The notes beneath the pieces were generated by a model that was not told the origin of the DNA, ran no database searches, and saw only the letters and a list, made by a program, of their open reading frames with translations. A stretch of DNA of 64,000 nt from Streptococcus sp. Marseille-Q6470 (lineage in GTDB: Bacteria; Bacillota; Bacilli; Lactobacillales; Streptococcaceae): the NCBI RefSeq assembly GCF_946902905.1, contig NZ_OX336385.1:620001-684000 (forward strand), read 5' to 3'. The position numbers and the translations under genes were made by a program. Position 1 is the first letter of the stretch. Every line of letters begins with the position of its first letter. Of this stretch, positions 7,926-14,571 are shown piece by piece.

Positions 7926-8016
7926 CAATCCAGCCTGCTAGTGACCGCTAGTGACCGCAGTCACTCGTCGCATACGCTTCCTCGCTCCTGCTACTAGCTA
8001 CTAGCAAGCTGGATTG
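7926..8016. repeat. large imperfect dyad and tandem repeat beside oriT
   Basis: CAATCCAGC (7926-7934) and TGCTAGT (7936-7942) pair with ACTAGCA (8000-8006) and GCTGGATTG (8008-8016). This gives a 16-bp stem with one unpaired base on each side. In the loop, GCTAGTGACC is repeated in tandem (7937-7956) and followed by a partial inverted copy (GCAGTCACT). The block is GC-richer than the ICE around it. It could be relaxase or auxiliary binding sites or a single-strand origin used after nicking. Confidence 0.7.
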
Positions 8017-8042
8017 TACCAACTAGCACTTACAAAAGAAAA

Positions 8043-8064
8043 AAAGAGAGCGTAAACCCTCTTT
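8043..8064 (-). terminator. terminator after tcpA
   Basis: A hairpin with a 6-bp AAAGAG/CTCTTT stem, followed on the minus strand by a run of T residues. It lies just past the tcpA stop and separates the coupling-protein operon from oriT and the relaxase. Confidence 0.6.
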
Positions 8065-8067
8065 TCA

Positions 8068-9816
8068 TTACTCATATTCATCAAAAGGGAAATCATCTAT
8101 AATTTCATTCCAATTTTGATTAGAAATTTCTTTCAGTTCAAACAAATCTTTGACCAAAGACATCTGTTTTTTGTCCAAATACAAAATACCATCTTTTCTG
8201 ATTAACTCTAGCTTATCTTTTTCTTCCAGCTTCTTCATAAGATTCTGAACAGAAGCAAAGCTATTATTGATCGTCCTAGAAAAATCACTAGCCTTTTTTA
8301 AATCACCAAGTTTTTCTTTTTCTTCTTGTTTACTAGCCATCAATTCTTGAACCAATTCAGTACTAGCTTTTTTAACTGTTCCTTTTTCAAGTTCTTGTTT
8401 AGCTTCCATCTCTTCCTGTAATGCTTGTTTTTCTTCTTCAGTCAATTCAGCAGATGGATTTTCAAGAGGATTGAAAGGATTTTCCCTTCTTTCAACCTTA
8501 TTAAATTCATCAGTAAATGAGAACCCATTCTCAAATAATGGTGAATAGAATTCCCTTGCTACTTCTCCATATACTGAAGCATAACCACGACCATAAACAC
8601 GCTTACCAGCAAGATATTTCACATACTTAAATTCCTTGTTTCTATTGACTTCACCAAAGGCTAAATCATAACCGATCTCGTCCAATCGACCAACAGATAC
8701 ACGGAAGTTAATATTGGCTTGTAATTTTGAACCTAAATCTTCTCTTGAAGGCTTCTGCATAGCTATTGTCGCAAAGCACCCAGCTTGCCTTCCAAGAAGC
8801 AGGAATTGACCCATAGCATTGTCTAAACGCTGTCTAGTTTGAAAGTCCAGCATAGCACACAAGGCATTGTATTCATCACAGACTAGGAAATAAGGCTCTA
8901 AACCGTACTCATAGAATTTTTTCAAATCCTTATCGCCATTTTCTTCACGTTTTTTACGCATATAAGAATAACGAGAAAACATGATCACGACTGCTCTTTC
9001 AATCATAGATACAATATCTTCTACTTGATATGAAATACGACCTTCAAAGGCTTTCTGTTCTGCCATAGTCACAAAGTCAGCTTGTTTTGGATCGCAAATA
9101 TCCACTACTCCAACTTTTGACATAGCAAGAATCAACGTTCTTAAAAGTACAGTTTTACCACCACCAGTACCACCACAAACAAGCATGTGAGGATCATCAA
9201 CAGGATTCCAGTAAAGATTCTTCATCAGTTGAATACCTTTATCAGAATAGTTGACATCAGTTACCTTAATACGATTCAAAAAAGCAGAATAAGCTAGTTT
9301 GTAAGTTTTAAACTTTATATCGTCCTGAACTTCCATAAAGTCCATAAAGAACGTTGTTTCTAACTCACTACCTATCTTCTTAAACTTCTCTTGAAACTTG
9401 TTTCCAGCCATTTTAAAAGCAATTTCCAAATCATAGCGATTCTGCTTCATATAGACAACAGGAAACCCAACTTTTTCTCTAGTTCCTGAATCCGTCTTGA
9501 TTTTTTTTGTATATGTATATCCATTTTCTCTTAAAAAAAAAGCCAGTTTAGATTCTCTTTCCCTCTTTTGAAAAAAGAACAATCTCTCTTGAGAAACCCA
9601 TGTTAAATATATACTCAAAGCAATAAATAACACTAACAAAACAACAGAAATTACAATAGCTGGTATATCTAAACTCTTAATTTTTTCAAAATTTGAATAA
9701 ACATAGAATCCAAGCGCAGGACTAAACAACAAAAAGAAAAAAGAAAAGATAAAGTATTTTAACTTTTCCATAAACGGAAAAATCCTAATTCCTCTATATA
9801 CAGGAAATAAACCCAT
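8068..9816 (-). CDS. TcpA/ConQ FtsK-like coupling protein
   Basis: The type IV coupling protein that delivers the relaxase-DNA complex to the secretion channel. It has 582 residues. Two N-terminal membrane segments (about residues 16-38 and 50-72) are followed by an FtsK/SpoIIIE motor with Walker A GGTGGGKT near residue 217 and Walker B YFLVCDEYNAL near residue 316. An arginine-finger-type segment (LLGRQAGCFATIAMQKP) follows. The charged coiled-coil C-terminus is an extension beyond the motor. AAAGGAG before the ATG supports the start. It is equivalent to Orf21 of Tn916 and ConQ of ICEBs1. Confidence 0.93.
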   Translation of the reverse strand: MGLFPVYRGIRIFPFMEKLKYFIFSFFFLLFSPALGFYVYSNFEKIKSLDIPAIVISVVLLVLFIALSIYLTWVSQERLFFFQKRERESKLAFFLRENGYTYTKKIKTDSGTREKVGFPVVYMKQNRYDLEIAFKMAGNKFQEKFKKIGSELETTFFMDFMEVQDDIKFKTYKLAYSAFLNRIKVTDVNYSDKGIQLMKNLYWNPVDDPHMLVCGGTGGGKTVLLRTLILAMSKVGVVDICDPKQADFVTMAEQKAFEGRISYQVEDIVSMIERAVVIMFSRYSYMRKKREENGDKDLKKFYEYGLEPYFLVCDEYNALCAMLDFQTRQRLDNAMGQFLLLGRQAGCFATIAMQKPSREDLGSKLQANINFRVSVGRLDEIGYDLAFGEVNRNKEFKYVKYLAGKRVYGRGYASVYGEVAREFYSPLFENGFSFTDEFNKVERRENPFNPLENPSAELTEEEKQALQEEMEAKQELEKGTVKKASTELVQELMASKQEEKEKLGDLKKASDFSRTINNSFASVQNLMKKLEEKDKLELIRKDGILYLDKKQMSLVKDLFELKEISNQNWNEIIDDFPFDEYE

Positions 9817-9835
9817 ATCTTTTCTCCTTTATCAA

Positions 9836-10267
9836 CTAGCCTTTATGCTCTTGTTTTTGTTCTTGCTTCTGCTCTTGTTTAGGTTGTGGAGTTACACCAG
9901 CACCAGCACCAACACGCTTAATATTTTCAGCACGCAATGAGAAGGCAAGAGCCTTGATTTCAGAAACATTGTTATTGCCACGATATACAGTATCTTCATA
10001 ATCATAAATCCAAATTGTAGCTTGTCCTACAACTTCAACTTCTGACATGAACGGAATATCTTCAACAGCAATTCCTTCTTCTAACTTGATCGCAATAGTT
10101 TCTTGCATTTTGTCAGAGAACACTTCAGCATGAGTAGGATAATCAACAGCTTCACCTTCTACCATTTTCCAGTTTTCATCAAAACCAAGAAAAGTAAGAG
10201 TACCGAATTTTTCCTTCACGTTTACAGGAATTTCTGCATTGTTAAATTTACGAATATTAAAAGCCAT
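9836..10267 (-). CDS. DUF961-family ICE protein (Orf22/YdcO-like)
   Basis: A 143-residue protein located directly before the coupling protein. This is the position of the DUF961 proteins Orf22/Orf23 of Tn916 and YdcO/YdcP of ICEBs1. The C-terminus is low complexity (alternating KQEQ units). The DUF961 fold has a beta-rich core; the molecular role is poorly known, though ICEBs1 homologues are reported to aid replication. The start has an AAAGGAG site. Family call is by position and overall resemblance. Confidence 0.7.
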   Translation of the reverse strand: MAFNIRKFNNAEIPVNVKEKFGTLTFLGFDENWKMVEGEAVDYPTHAEVFSDKMQETIAIKLEEGIAVEDIPFMSEVEVVGQATIWIYDYEDTVYRGNNNVSEIKALAFSLRAENIKRVGAGAGVTPQPKQEQKQEQKQEHKG

Positions 10268-10286
10268 TTTCTATTTCTCCTTTTTC

Positions 10287-10595
10287 CTATTTTTCAAAGC
10301 GCAATTCACTTGCTTCAAATCGAACTTCTTCTTTTCGACCAACCAAACGAGTTACGAAATTAAGTCCTGATACAGACTTAACAACAGTCAAACCTTTAGC
10401 TTTTGGAGTATCAGAATTGTTAATTCCATATACACGAACAATCACGCTATTTTGTTGATCTCCTGAAAGTTCAAACTCACGAAAAGGAACAAAATTTTCA
10501 CCGTTACCAGTCACTACTTCAGTATATTTTGGATTGACAACTACTTTTGTTCCAATCGCTTCCAACCCAACAGGGATTTTTTTAATTTTTGCCAT
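10287..10595 (-). CDS. DUF961-family ICE protein (Orf23/YdcP-like)
   Basis: A 102-residue protein with typical DUF961 features: a VNPKYTEVVTG segment, a central VIVRVYG strand and a C-terminal VRFEASELRF. It sits first in the tcpA operon, downstream of the terminator that ends the adhesin gene. An AT-rich TATAAT-like element just upstream could serve as its own promoter. It probably works with the second DUF961 protein encoded next to it. Confidence 0.75.
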   Translation of the reverse strand: MAKIKKIPVGLEAIGTKVVVNPKYTEVVTGNGENFVPFREFELSGDQQNSVIVRVYGINNSDTPKAKGLTVVKSVSGLNFVTRLVGRKEEVRFEASELRFEK

Positions 10596-10634
10596 TTTTT
10601 ATACCTCTTATTATATATATTTTTTAAAAATAAA

Positions 10635-10664
10635 AAGGGCGATTTTCCTGTTTTAATCGCCCTT
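10635..10664 (-). terminator. terminator after the adhesin gene
   Basis: A perfect 10-bp stem (AAGGGCGATT / AATCGCCCTT) with a 10-nt loop, followed on the minus strand by a T-rich tract. It ends the LPXTG adhesin transcript 10 nt past the stop codon, in front of the DUF961-tcpA operon. Confidence 0.9.
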
Positions 10665-10673
10665 ACAGATAGA

Positions 10674-12473
10674 CTAATCTTCTTTACGTTTAAGACCAGC
10701 TACACCAAGAATAGTTGCCATTACACCAGCTACACCAAAAATACCAAGTGAAGATTCAGCAGTACCAGTATTCGGTAATGATGGTTTTTGTTCTTTTGGT
10801 TTTTCAGATGGAGTTTTAGGAGTTTCAGGAGTAGGAGGAACTTCCTTAACATAAGTCTTATGGTATTCTACTTCCACTTTTTTCTCTTTAGGAACAGCAA
10901 CATAAGGCTTAATAGAAATTACAGGTTTAGGAGTGTATTTTGGATCATTGTATTTCTCAATAGAAATTGATTTTTCCTTAATTTCTTTTTGAGAAGCACG
11001 ACCAAACAATCCACCTACAATAGATAATGAAGTATCAGCAGTATTTGAATGAATGAAACTGAAATTGATTTTTTGTCCTTTTGCAAATGACCAACCAATA
11101 CCATTTGAATCAAGTACACCTGCTGTACTTTGGCTTTGCGCAGAATCATTGGCAGTAAATGAAGTACCACTTTGTGAAATGTTTGCACCAGTAGAAACTT
11201 TAGCACCAGCAATGTTAGATACATCAATTACTTGATTACTGTCCACATCATTGATAGTCACTTCGCTGACATCACTAGCATCTGTTTCTACTCCAACAGT
11301 TACCATTTTCACCCAGCCATTACGCTCGTCATAATAAGAATCTGAACCAGCAGAGCCACTTTGACCATCTACACCACCACCAGCATTAGAACCTGAACCA
11401 GCACCAGTAAATACACCATAACCAATACCACCATCTTCAGCAGACCACAAAGCAACATAACTACTTGTAAATGCAGAATCAGGTGATGGAGTTACATTAC
11501 TAAATGTTAAAGTAACATCACCATGAGAGGTATTTTTAACTTTAATTTTAGCTGTTCCACTCTTATCATCAAAAAGGAACACATTATCAAAGTTAGCGTC
11601 CAAGTTCGTATCTAAATCACGACCTTGAATAACTTTATTAGTACGAGAAGGAGCAGTCACTTTAGTTGCACCTGATACAACTTCAAAAGTTGTACCACTT
11701 GTCGCACTCAAACCAGTTTGAATTGTCTTAATAACCTTACCTGCATTGGCTTTATTCCACTGATCAACAGTCTTTTGATCTTGCGCATAGTTACCAGTAA
11801 ATTTCAAGCCTTTTGCTTCCATAATCGCTTTATCTTTAGCCTTGATTTTTTCAGCTTCCAGCTTATCTTTTTTGAACTTCGCTTCATTTACTTGATTATC
11901 TTTTTTAGCTTGCGCATTATAACCATCAACTGTTTTCTTATCCTTTGGATAATCACCAGTATGTTTCAAACCTGCTTTTTCCATTACAGATTTATTTTCA
12001 GCTTTGATTTTACTATTTTGTGCTTCAGCTTGTTTAATTTCTTTGGTATTTTGCACTTTTTCAGCAATCTTCTTATCAATTTCTGCAACTTGCGCTTTTT
12101 CATCAGCTTTTGCTTCTTCTTCAGTATCATAACCAACTTTTTCTTTTTCAGTTACCTTGATACCAACTTCTTGCGCTTTTTTCACAGTAGAATCAAGATC
12201 AACAGATTCAACAGGTTTTACTGTTACTTCTTTTTTAGCTTCCACTTTTGAATCAGCTTTTGCTTCTGTTTTAGGTGCTTCAGTAGTTGAAGCAGGTTTA
12301 GCAGGTTTAGCAACTTCAGTAGTTGCAGGAGTTGAAGGTTTTACTTCATCAGCAGAAACATTCCCATTGTTTACCATAGCCATCATAGCAAGAGCCAAGA
12401 TAACTCCACAAGTACCAGCTACTTTAGTTTTACGGATTGAACCATAAGCCTTATATTCATTAGATTTAAACAT
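10674..12473 (-). CDS. LPXTG cell-wall adhesin, antigen I/II-like (GbpC-type domain)
   Basis: A 599-residue sortase-anchored surface protein. It has a YSIRK-type signal peptide (YGSIRK near residue 10, cleavage probably after VSA at about 41), then a Lys/Glu/Ala-rich stalk. Within the stalk are two related units, VMEKAGLKHTGDYPKDKKTVD and a second copy beginning IMEAKGLKFTGNYAQ, like antigen I/II A-region repeats. Residues about 245-490 form a Ser/Gly/Asn-rich globular part compatible with the GbpC/antigen I/II V domain. A proline-rich wall spanner, LPNTG at about 566 and a basic tail end the protein. Such adhesins on ICEs probably bring donor and recipient together or add host adhesion; that role is inferred. 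Confidence 0.85.
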   Translation of the reverse strand: MFKSNEYKAYGSIRKTKVAGTCGVILALAMMAMVNNGNVSADEVKPSTPATTEVAKPAKPASTTEAPKTEAKADSKVEAKKEVTVKPVESVDLDSTVKKAQEVGIKVTEKEKVGYDTEEEAKADEKAQVAEIDKKIAEKVQNTKEIKQAEAQNSKIKAENKSVMEKAGLKHTGDYPKDKKTVDGYNAQAKKDNQVNEAKFKKDKLEAEKIKAKDKAIMEAKGLKFTGNYAQDQKTVDQWNKANAGKVIKTIQTGLSATSGTTFEVVSGATKVTAPSRTNKVIQGRDLDTNLDANFDNVFLFDDKSGTAKIKVKNTSHGDVTLTFSNVTPSPDSAFTSSYVALWSAEDGGIGYGVFTGAGSGSNAGGGVDGQSGSAGSDSYYDERNGWVKMVTVGVETDASDVSEVTINDVDSNQVIDVSNIAGAKVSTGANISQSGTSFTANDSAQSQSTAGVLDSNGIGWSFAKGQKINFSFIHSNTADTSLSIVGGLFGRASQKEIKEKSISIEKYNDPKYTPKPVISIKPYVAVPKEKKVEVEYHKTYVKEVPPTPETPKTPSEKPKEQKPSLPNTGTAESSLGIFGVAGVMATILGVAGLKRKED

Positions 12474-12530
12474 TAAATTTTTCTCCTTTTTCTTTTTTTT
12501 ATTTTAAATAATGTTTTTTCTTTTTCGATC

Positions 12531-12578
12531 TCATTCATTAGATGGTGAACGTGACCGTTTATAGATAACTACCGTCAT
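12531..12578 (-). CDS. possible 15-residue leader peptide before the adhesin
   Basis: ATG at 12578 with an excellent AAAGGAG site, encoding MTVVIYKRSRSPSNE and then TGA. It lies in the adhesin leader, 57 nt before the adhesin start and just after a terminator hairpin. It may be a translated leader that modulates adhesin expression, or simply a decaying gene start. It is too short for codon statistics. Confidence 0.35.
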   Translation of the reverse strand: MTVVIYKRSRSPSNE

Positions 12579-12606
12579 AGATTCTCCTTTATTCACAAAA
12601 ATAAAA

Positions 12607-12626
12607 AAGCCGATATAGACCGACTT
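12607..12626 (-). terminator. hairpin separating the leader genes from the adhesin
   Basis: AAGTCG pairs with CGGCTT (one G-T pair), followed on the minus strand by TTTTTTATTTTT. It lies between the stop at 12645 and the 15-residue leader gene. It would end, or attenuate, transcripts coming from the control region. Confidence 0.6.
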
Positions 12627-12644
12627 AAAATAACTAACAACTAT

Positions 12645-12938
12645 TTAATGAAATTCAATAATTTCTCCTGTTTCTAGAAAATGATTATATGTACGATCAA
12701 TACGTTTATCAATCCTTTGATAAAAACCACTTGTTATTTGACCCATAGCACACAACCTATCAAATAAATCTTTACAACATTTTTTAGACGATACATAAAC
12801 ATCAGCACCCCTCTTAACGTGAGCATAGATTTTTAGATTCCAACAGAACCTACTATATATTCGCAGATATTCCCTACGAATCCATTCTTCTGAATATGTT
12901 CTTACATCATCTTCTCCCTTCCACCCAATAGATACGAT
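12645..12938 (-). CDS. unrecognised 97-residue ICE protein with apparent ATC start
   Basis: An open frame of 102 sense codons (12645-12953) without ATG, GTG or TTG near its beginning. A good GAGGTG site lies 7 nt before an ATC codon at 12938, giving IVSIGWKGEDDVRTYSEEW... with balanced, protein-like composition (W, Y, R, D rich) and cysteines in the middle. It follows the small membrane gene after a 19-nt gap. Either ATC/ATT initiates rarely or the start codon was lost by mutation. No domain is recognised. Confidence 0.4.
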   Translation of the reverse strand: MVSIGWKGEDDVRTYSEEWIRREYLRIYSRFCWNLKIYAHVKRGADVYVSSKKCCKDLFDRLCAMGQITSGFYQRIDKRIDRTYNHFLETGEIIEFH

Positions 12939-12957
12939 CTTAACACACCTCTTTCAA

Positions 12958-13101
12958 TTATCTTAAACCTCTAACAAAATCTATAAAAAAAGATACAAAA
13001 CTTCCAACTACTAGAATAACTAAATACGATATAGAACCAAATAAATCTTTGTTAGATATAAGCACAAAAAATAAATAGAATATCAAGTCAATCATCAACA
13101 T
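12958..13101 (-). CDS. 47-residue small membrane protein
   Basis: Two hydrophobic segments (IDLIFYLFFVLI and SISYLVILVVGSFVSFFI) and a basic end (VRGLR). I chose the ATG at 13101. The frame extends up to a TTG at 13158 that has a close AAAAGGAA, which would give 66 residues. It is one of several tiny hydrophobic proteins on this ICE, immediately upstream of the ATC-start gene. Function is unknown. Confidence 0.4.
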   Translation of the reverse strand: MLMIDLIFYLFFVLISNKDLFGSISYLVILVVGSFVSFFIDFVRGLR

Positions 13102-13317
13102 ACTTAAAATCTTCAAACAAACTATCAATAATTCCAAATGACATTCTAACCAAACCAAAATTCCTTTTTTCAGGAAAAGAATATAACCTTCTAAAATTTC
13201 TCTTATATAAATACCCTCTTTCTTTCTATTGTTAATTCACATAAAAGAATAGAAACTATTCTCTTGTGAAAACTAACAATATATTTTATTGTTAATTTCC
13301 TTTTTAAGTAAAAAGAA

Positions 13318-13341
13318 AAAGGCTTATATTTCAAAGCCTTT
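13318..13341 (-). terminator. intrinsic terminator in the conjugation leader
   Basis: AAAGGCTT pairs with AAGCCTTT (8 bp, 8-nt loop) and is followed on the minus strand by TTCTTTTTAC. It lies about 0.8 kb downstream of the minus-strand consensus promoter and before any of the transfer genes, directly after the structured block. Confidence 0.75.
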
Positions 13342-13620
13342 TCTTGTTACTCTTTTTTTATGTATGCTCTTATCTTCGCACACTTTCAGCTTTATAGCTT
13401 ACTCCCTTCGCCAAGGTCACAGATTTAAGGATAACTCAATACCCCCTCTTCCTTACCCAAAGGCATTAGCAAGATTTTCATCTTACACACCGACCATACG
13501 ATATAGCCTCACTATCTCACTCTAGCTACCTCTACAAAGTATCATTGACTGCACCACAGCCATCAGTTCCCTTTTCTTATCTACTCAGGCGAAAGGACGA
13601 AAAACCCAACGTGATCAATA
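13342..13620 (-). ncRNA. candidate large structured RNA (or single-strand origin) upstream of the transfer genes
   Basis: I see no convincing gene on either strand here, and the block is richer in G and C than its surroundings. Read on the minus strand, CCTTTCGCC (13588-13596) pairs with GGCGAAGGG (13404-13412) over about 180 nt. The helix has nine pairs with one G-U, plus a tenth T-A. Local hairpins lie inside: AAGAT-GAAA-ATCTT with a GNRA-type loop (13471-13484) and GGCTG-TGGTG-CAGTC. The block ends in the terminator at 13318. I do not recognise an Rfam family. A structured leader RNA controlling read-through, a free ncRNA, or an sso used on single-stranded ICE DNA are all possible. Confidence 0.5.
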
Positions 13621-13789
13621 ATGACTAATAGATATAGTTTACGGAATCTAGCTAGATTTTTGAGAACTTACCTTGTTTGTGATAGAATATATCTAGAATA
13701 TCTTTCTTGCATTTTTTTACTAGGTCACCTGAACTCAACTTTGAATAGACTTGCAGATTCAGAGAAATCTATAATAGGAAGGTGCAAAT

Positions 13790-13933
13790 ATGAAAGATAT
13801 TCTCAAACGTGTTTTTCTCATTGTATTTAATATCGTGAAATCACTGTTTTCACTTTATTTATACTTTTTAGAACAAACACCAAGAATGACAATCGCATTT
13901 ACCATTTATGTAATCATACGTTTGTTATTCTAA
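13790..13933 (+). CDS. 47-residue hydrophobic peptide on the opposite strand
   Basis: ATG at 13790 with AGGAAGG 6 nt upstream and a TATAAT-like element at 13770, ending TAA at 13933. The product begins MKDILKRVFLIVFNIVKSLF; it has a basic start, one or two membrane segments and ends IIRLLF. It has its own terminator seven nt downstream. It lies antisense to the leader of the conjugation operon. It resembles small toxic or regulatory membrane peptides in build only; no family is recognised. Confidence 0.55.
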   Translation: MKDILKRVFLIVFNIVKSLFSLYLYFLEQTPRMTIAFTIYVIIRLLF

Positions 13934-13939
13934 CACTAT

Positions 13940-13968
13940 AAGCTAGGCTGTCAAGTCTAGCTTTTTTT
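13940..13968 (+). terminator. terminator of the 47-residue peptide gene
   Basis: AAGCTAG pairs with CTAGCTT across a 10-nt loop, followed by TTTTT. It starts seven nt after the stop codon at 13933. Confidence 0.75.
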
Positions 13969-14006
13969 AGCTAAACTCCACAAACTACATCTATTATCAG
14001 ACCAAC

Positions 14007-14035
14007 TTGACATTTTACTATTTTTCACTTATAAT
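14007..14035 (+). promoter_or_regulatory. consensus sigma-A promoter (plus strand)
   Basis: TTGACA (14007-14012), a 17-nt spacer and TATAAT (14030-14035): a perfect consensus. The predicted start is near 14042, giving a very short transcript that meets a terminator at 14093, or reads through towards immR. Confidence 0.8.
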
Positions 14036-14041
14036 TAAATT

Positions 14042-14093
14042 GCTACATTTAATCGTGTTAGTCAATGCTTCGTTGTTGTCTGACACGTTTTTT
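14042..14093 (+). ncRNA. candidate ~52-nt antisense RNA / attenuator
   Basis: Directly after the consensus promoter, CGTGTTAG (14054-14061) pairs with CTGACACG (14080-14087) and is followed by six T residues. This is a complete promoter-terminator unit of about 52 nt with no reading frame. It is fully complementary to the predicted leader of the conjugation operon, which starts near 14156 on the other strand. It could act as a countertranscript, as in pT181 or pIP501 control, or as an attenuator for immR. Both readings are inference. Confidence 0.6.
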
Positions 14094-14140
14094 ATTAAAT
14101 TTTCAATGGACTTGAATTAAAGATACACTCTTTAATTCTT

Positions 14141-14183
14141 ATAAGCTATTGCTTATATACCTATTATATAACCCATAGCTTAT
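14141..14183. promoter_or_regulatory. twin operator-like dyads for the ImmR-like repressor
   Basis: ATAAGCTATTGCTTAT (14141-14156) is a palindrome ATAAGC-N4-GCTTAT. ATAACCCATAGCTTAT (14168-14183) is a near-palindrome of the same type. One lies just at the predicted start of the conjugation transcript and the other between its -10 and -35. A repressor bound here would block the operon, as ImmR does in ICEBs1. Confidence 0.65.
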
Positions 14184-14191
14184 TTTGTCAA
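14163..14191 (-). promoter_or_regulatory. consensus promoter of the conjugation operon
   Basis: On the minus strand TTGACA (14191-14186), a 17-nt spacer and TATAAT (14168-14163). The predicted start is near 14156. It is the only strong promoter seen that faces the transfer genes from this side, and it overlaps the operator-like dyads. Confidence 0.85.
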
Positions 14192-14236
14192 TAGTTTTTT
14201 TAAATTTTTTTAAAAAAATTTTTAAAAGGAGTAAAT

Positions 14237-14569
14237 ATGCTTTATGAAAGACTTAAAAAGCTAAGACAAGAACAAAAATACACACAAAAAGATATAGCCA
14301 CTTTTTTAAATATTTCTCAACCAGCATACCAACAATTTGAAAGTGGTAAGAAAAAAATAAACTTAGAAACAATGCAAAAACTAGCAGACTTCTTCAATGT
14401 TTCCACAGACTATCTGCTAGGTAAAACTGATATTCCTGATCCTGAATCAGATATTGACCTTGATTCTGCTATTGATAATTCAGTTGCCTATGATGGTACA
14501 CCTATTACAGATCACGATAGAGAAATTATAAAGAATTATCTAAACGAATACTTTTCAAATAAAAAATAA
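14237..14569 (+). CDS. ImmR-like XRE repressor of the ICE
   Basis: A 110-residue protein with an N-terminal HTH_3 domain (about residues 5-60; YTQKDIATFLNISQPAYQQFESG) and an acidic linker. Its C-terminal DGTPITDHDREIIKNYL stretch is common in streptococcal phage and ICE repressors. It is transcribed divergently from the conjugation operon and followed two nt later by a putative metalloprotease. That is the arrangement of ImmR/ImmA in ICEBs1, where the repressor keeps the element quiescent until it is cleaved. AAAAGGAG supports the start. Confidence 0.85.
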   Translation: MLYERLKKLRQEQKYTQKDIATFLNISQPAYQQFESGKKKINLETMQKLADFFNVSTDYLLGKTDIPDPESDIDLDSAIDNSVAYDGTPITDHDREIIKNYLNEYFSNKK

Positions 14570-14571
14570 CT

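Noticed and set aside
11718..12447. Long plus-strand frames opposite the adhesin gene
   Set aside because: They mirror the Lys/Glu/Ala-rich repeats of the adhesin in other frames, lack ribosome sites and give low-complexity Phe/Ile/Ser-rich products.
13289..13830. Two plus-strand frames of 78 and 69 codons in the control region
   Set aside because: No suitable ribosome site and no protein-like pattern; the first overlaps the structured block and the second overlaps the better supported 47-residue gene.
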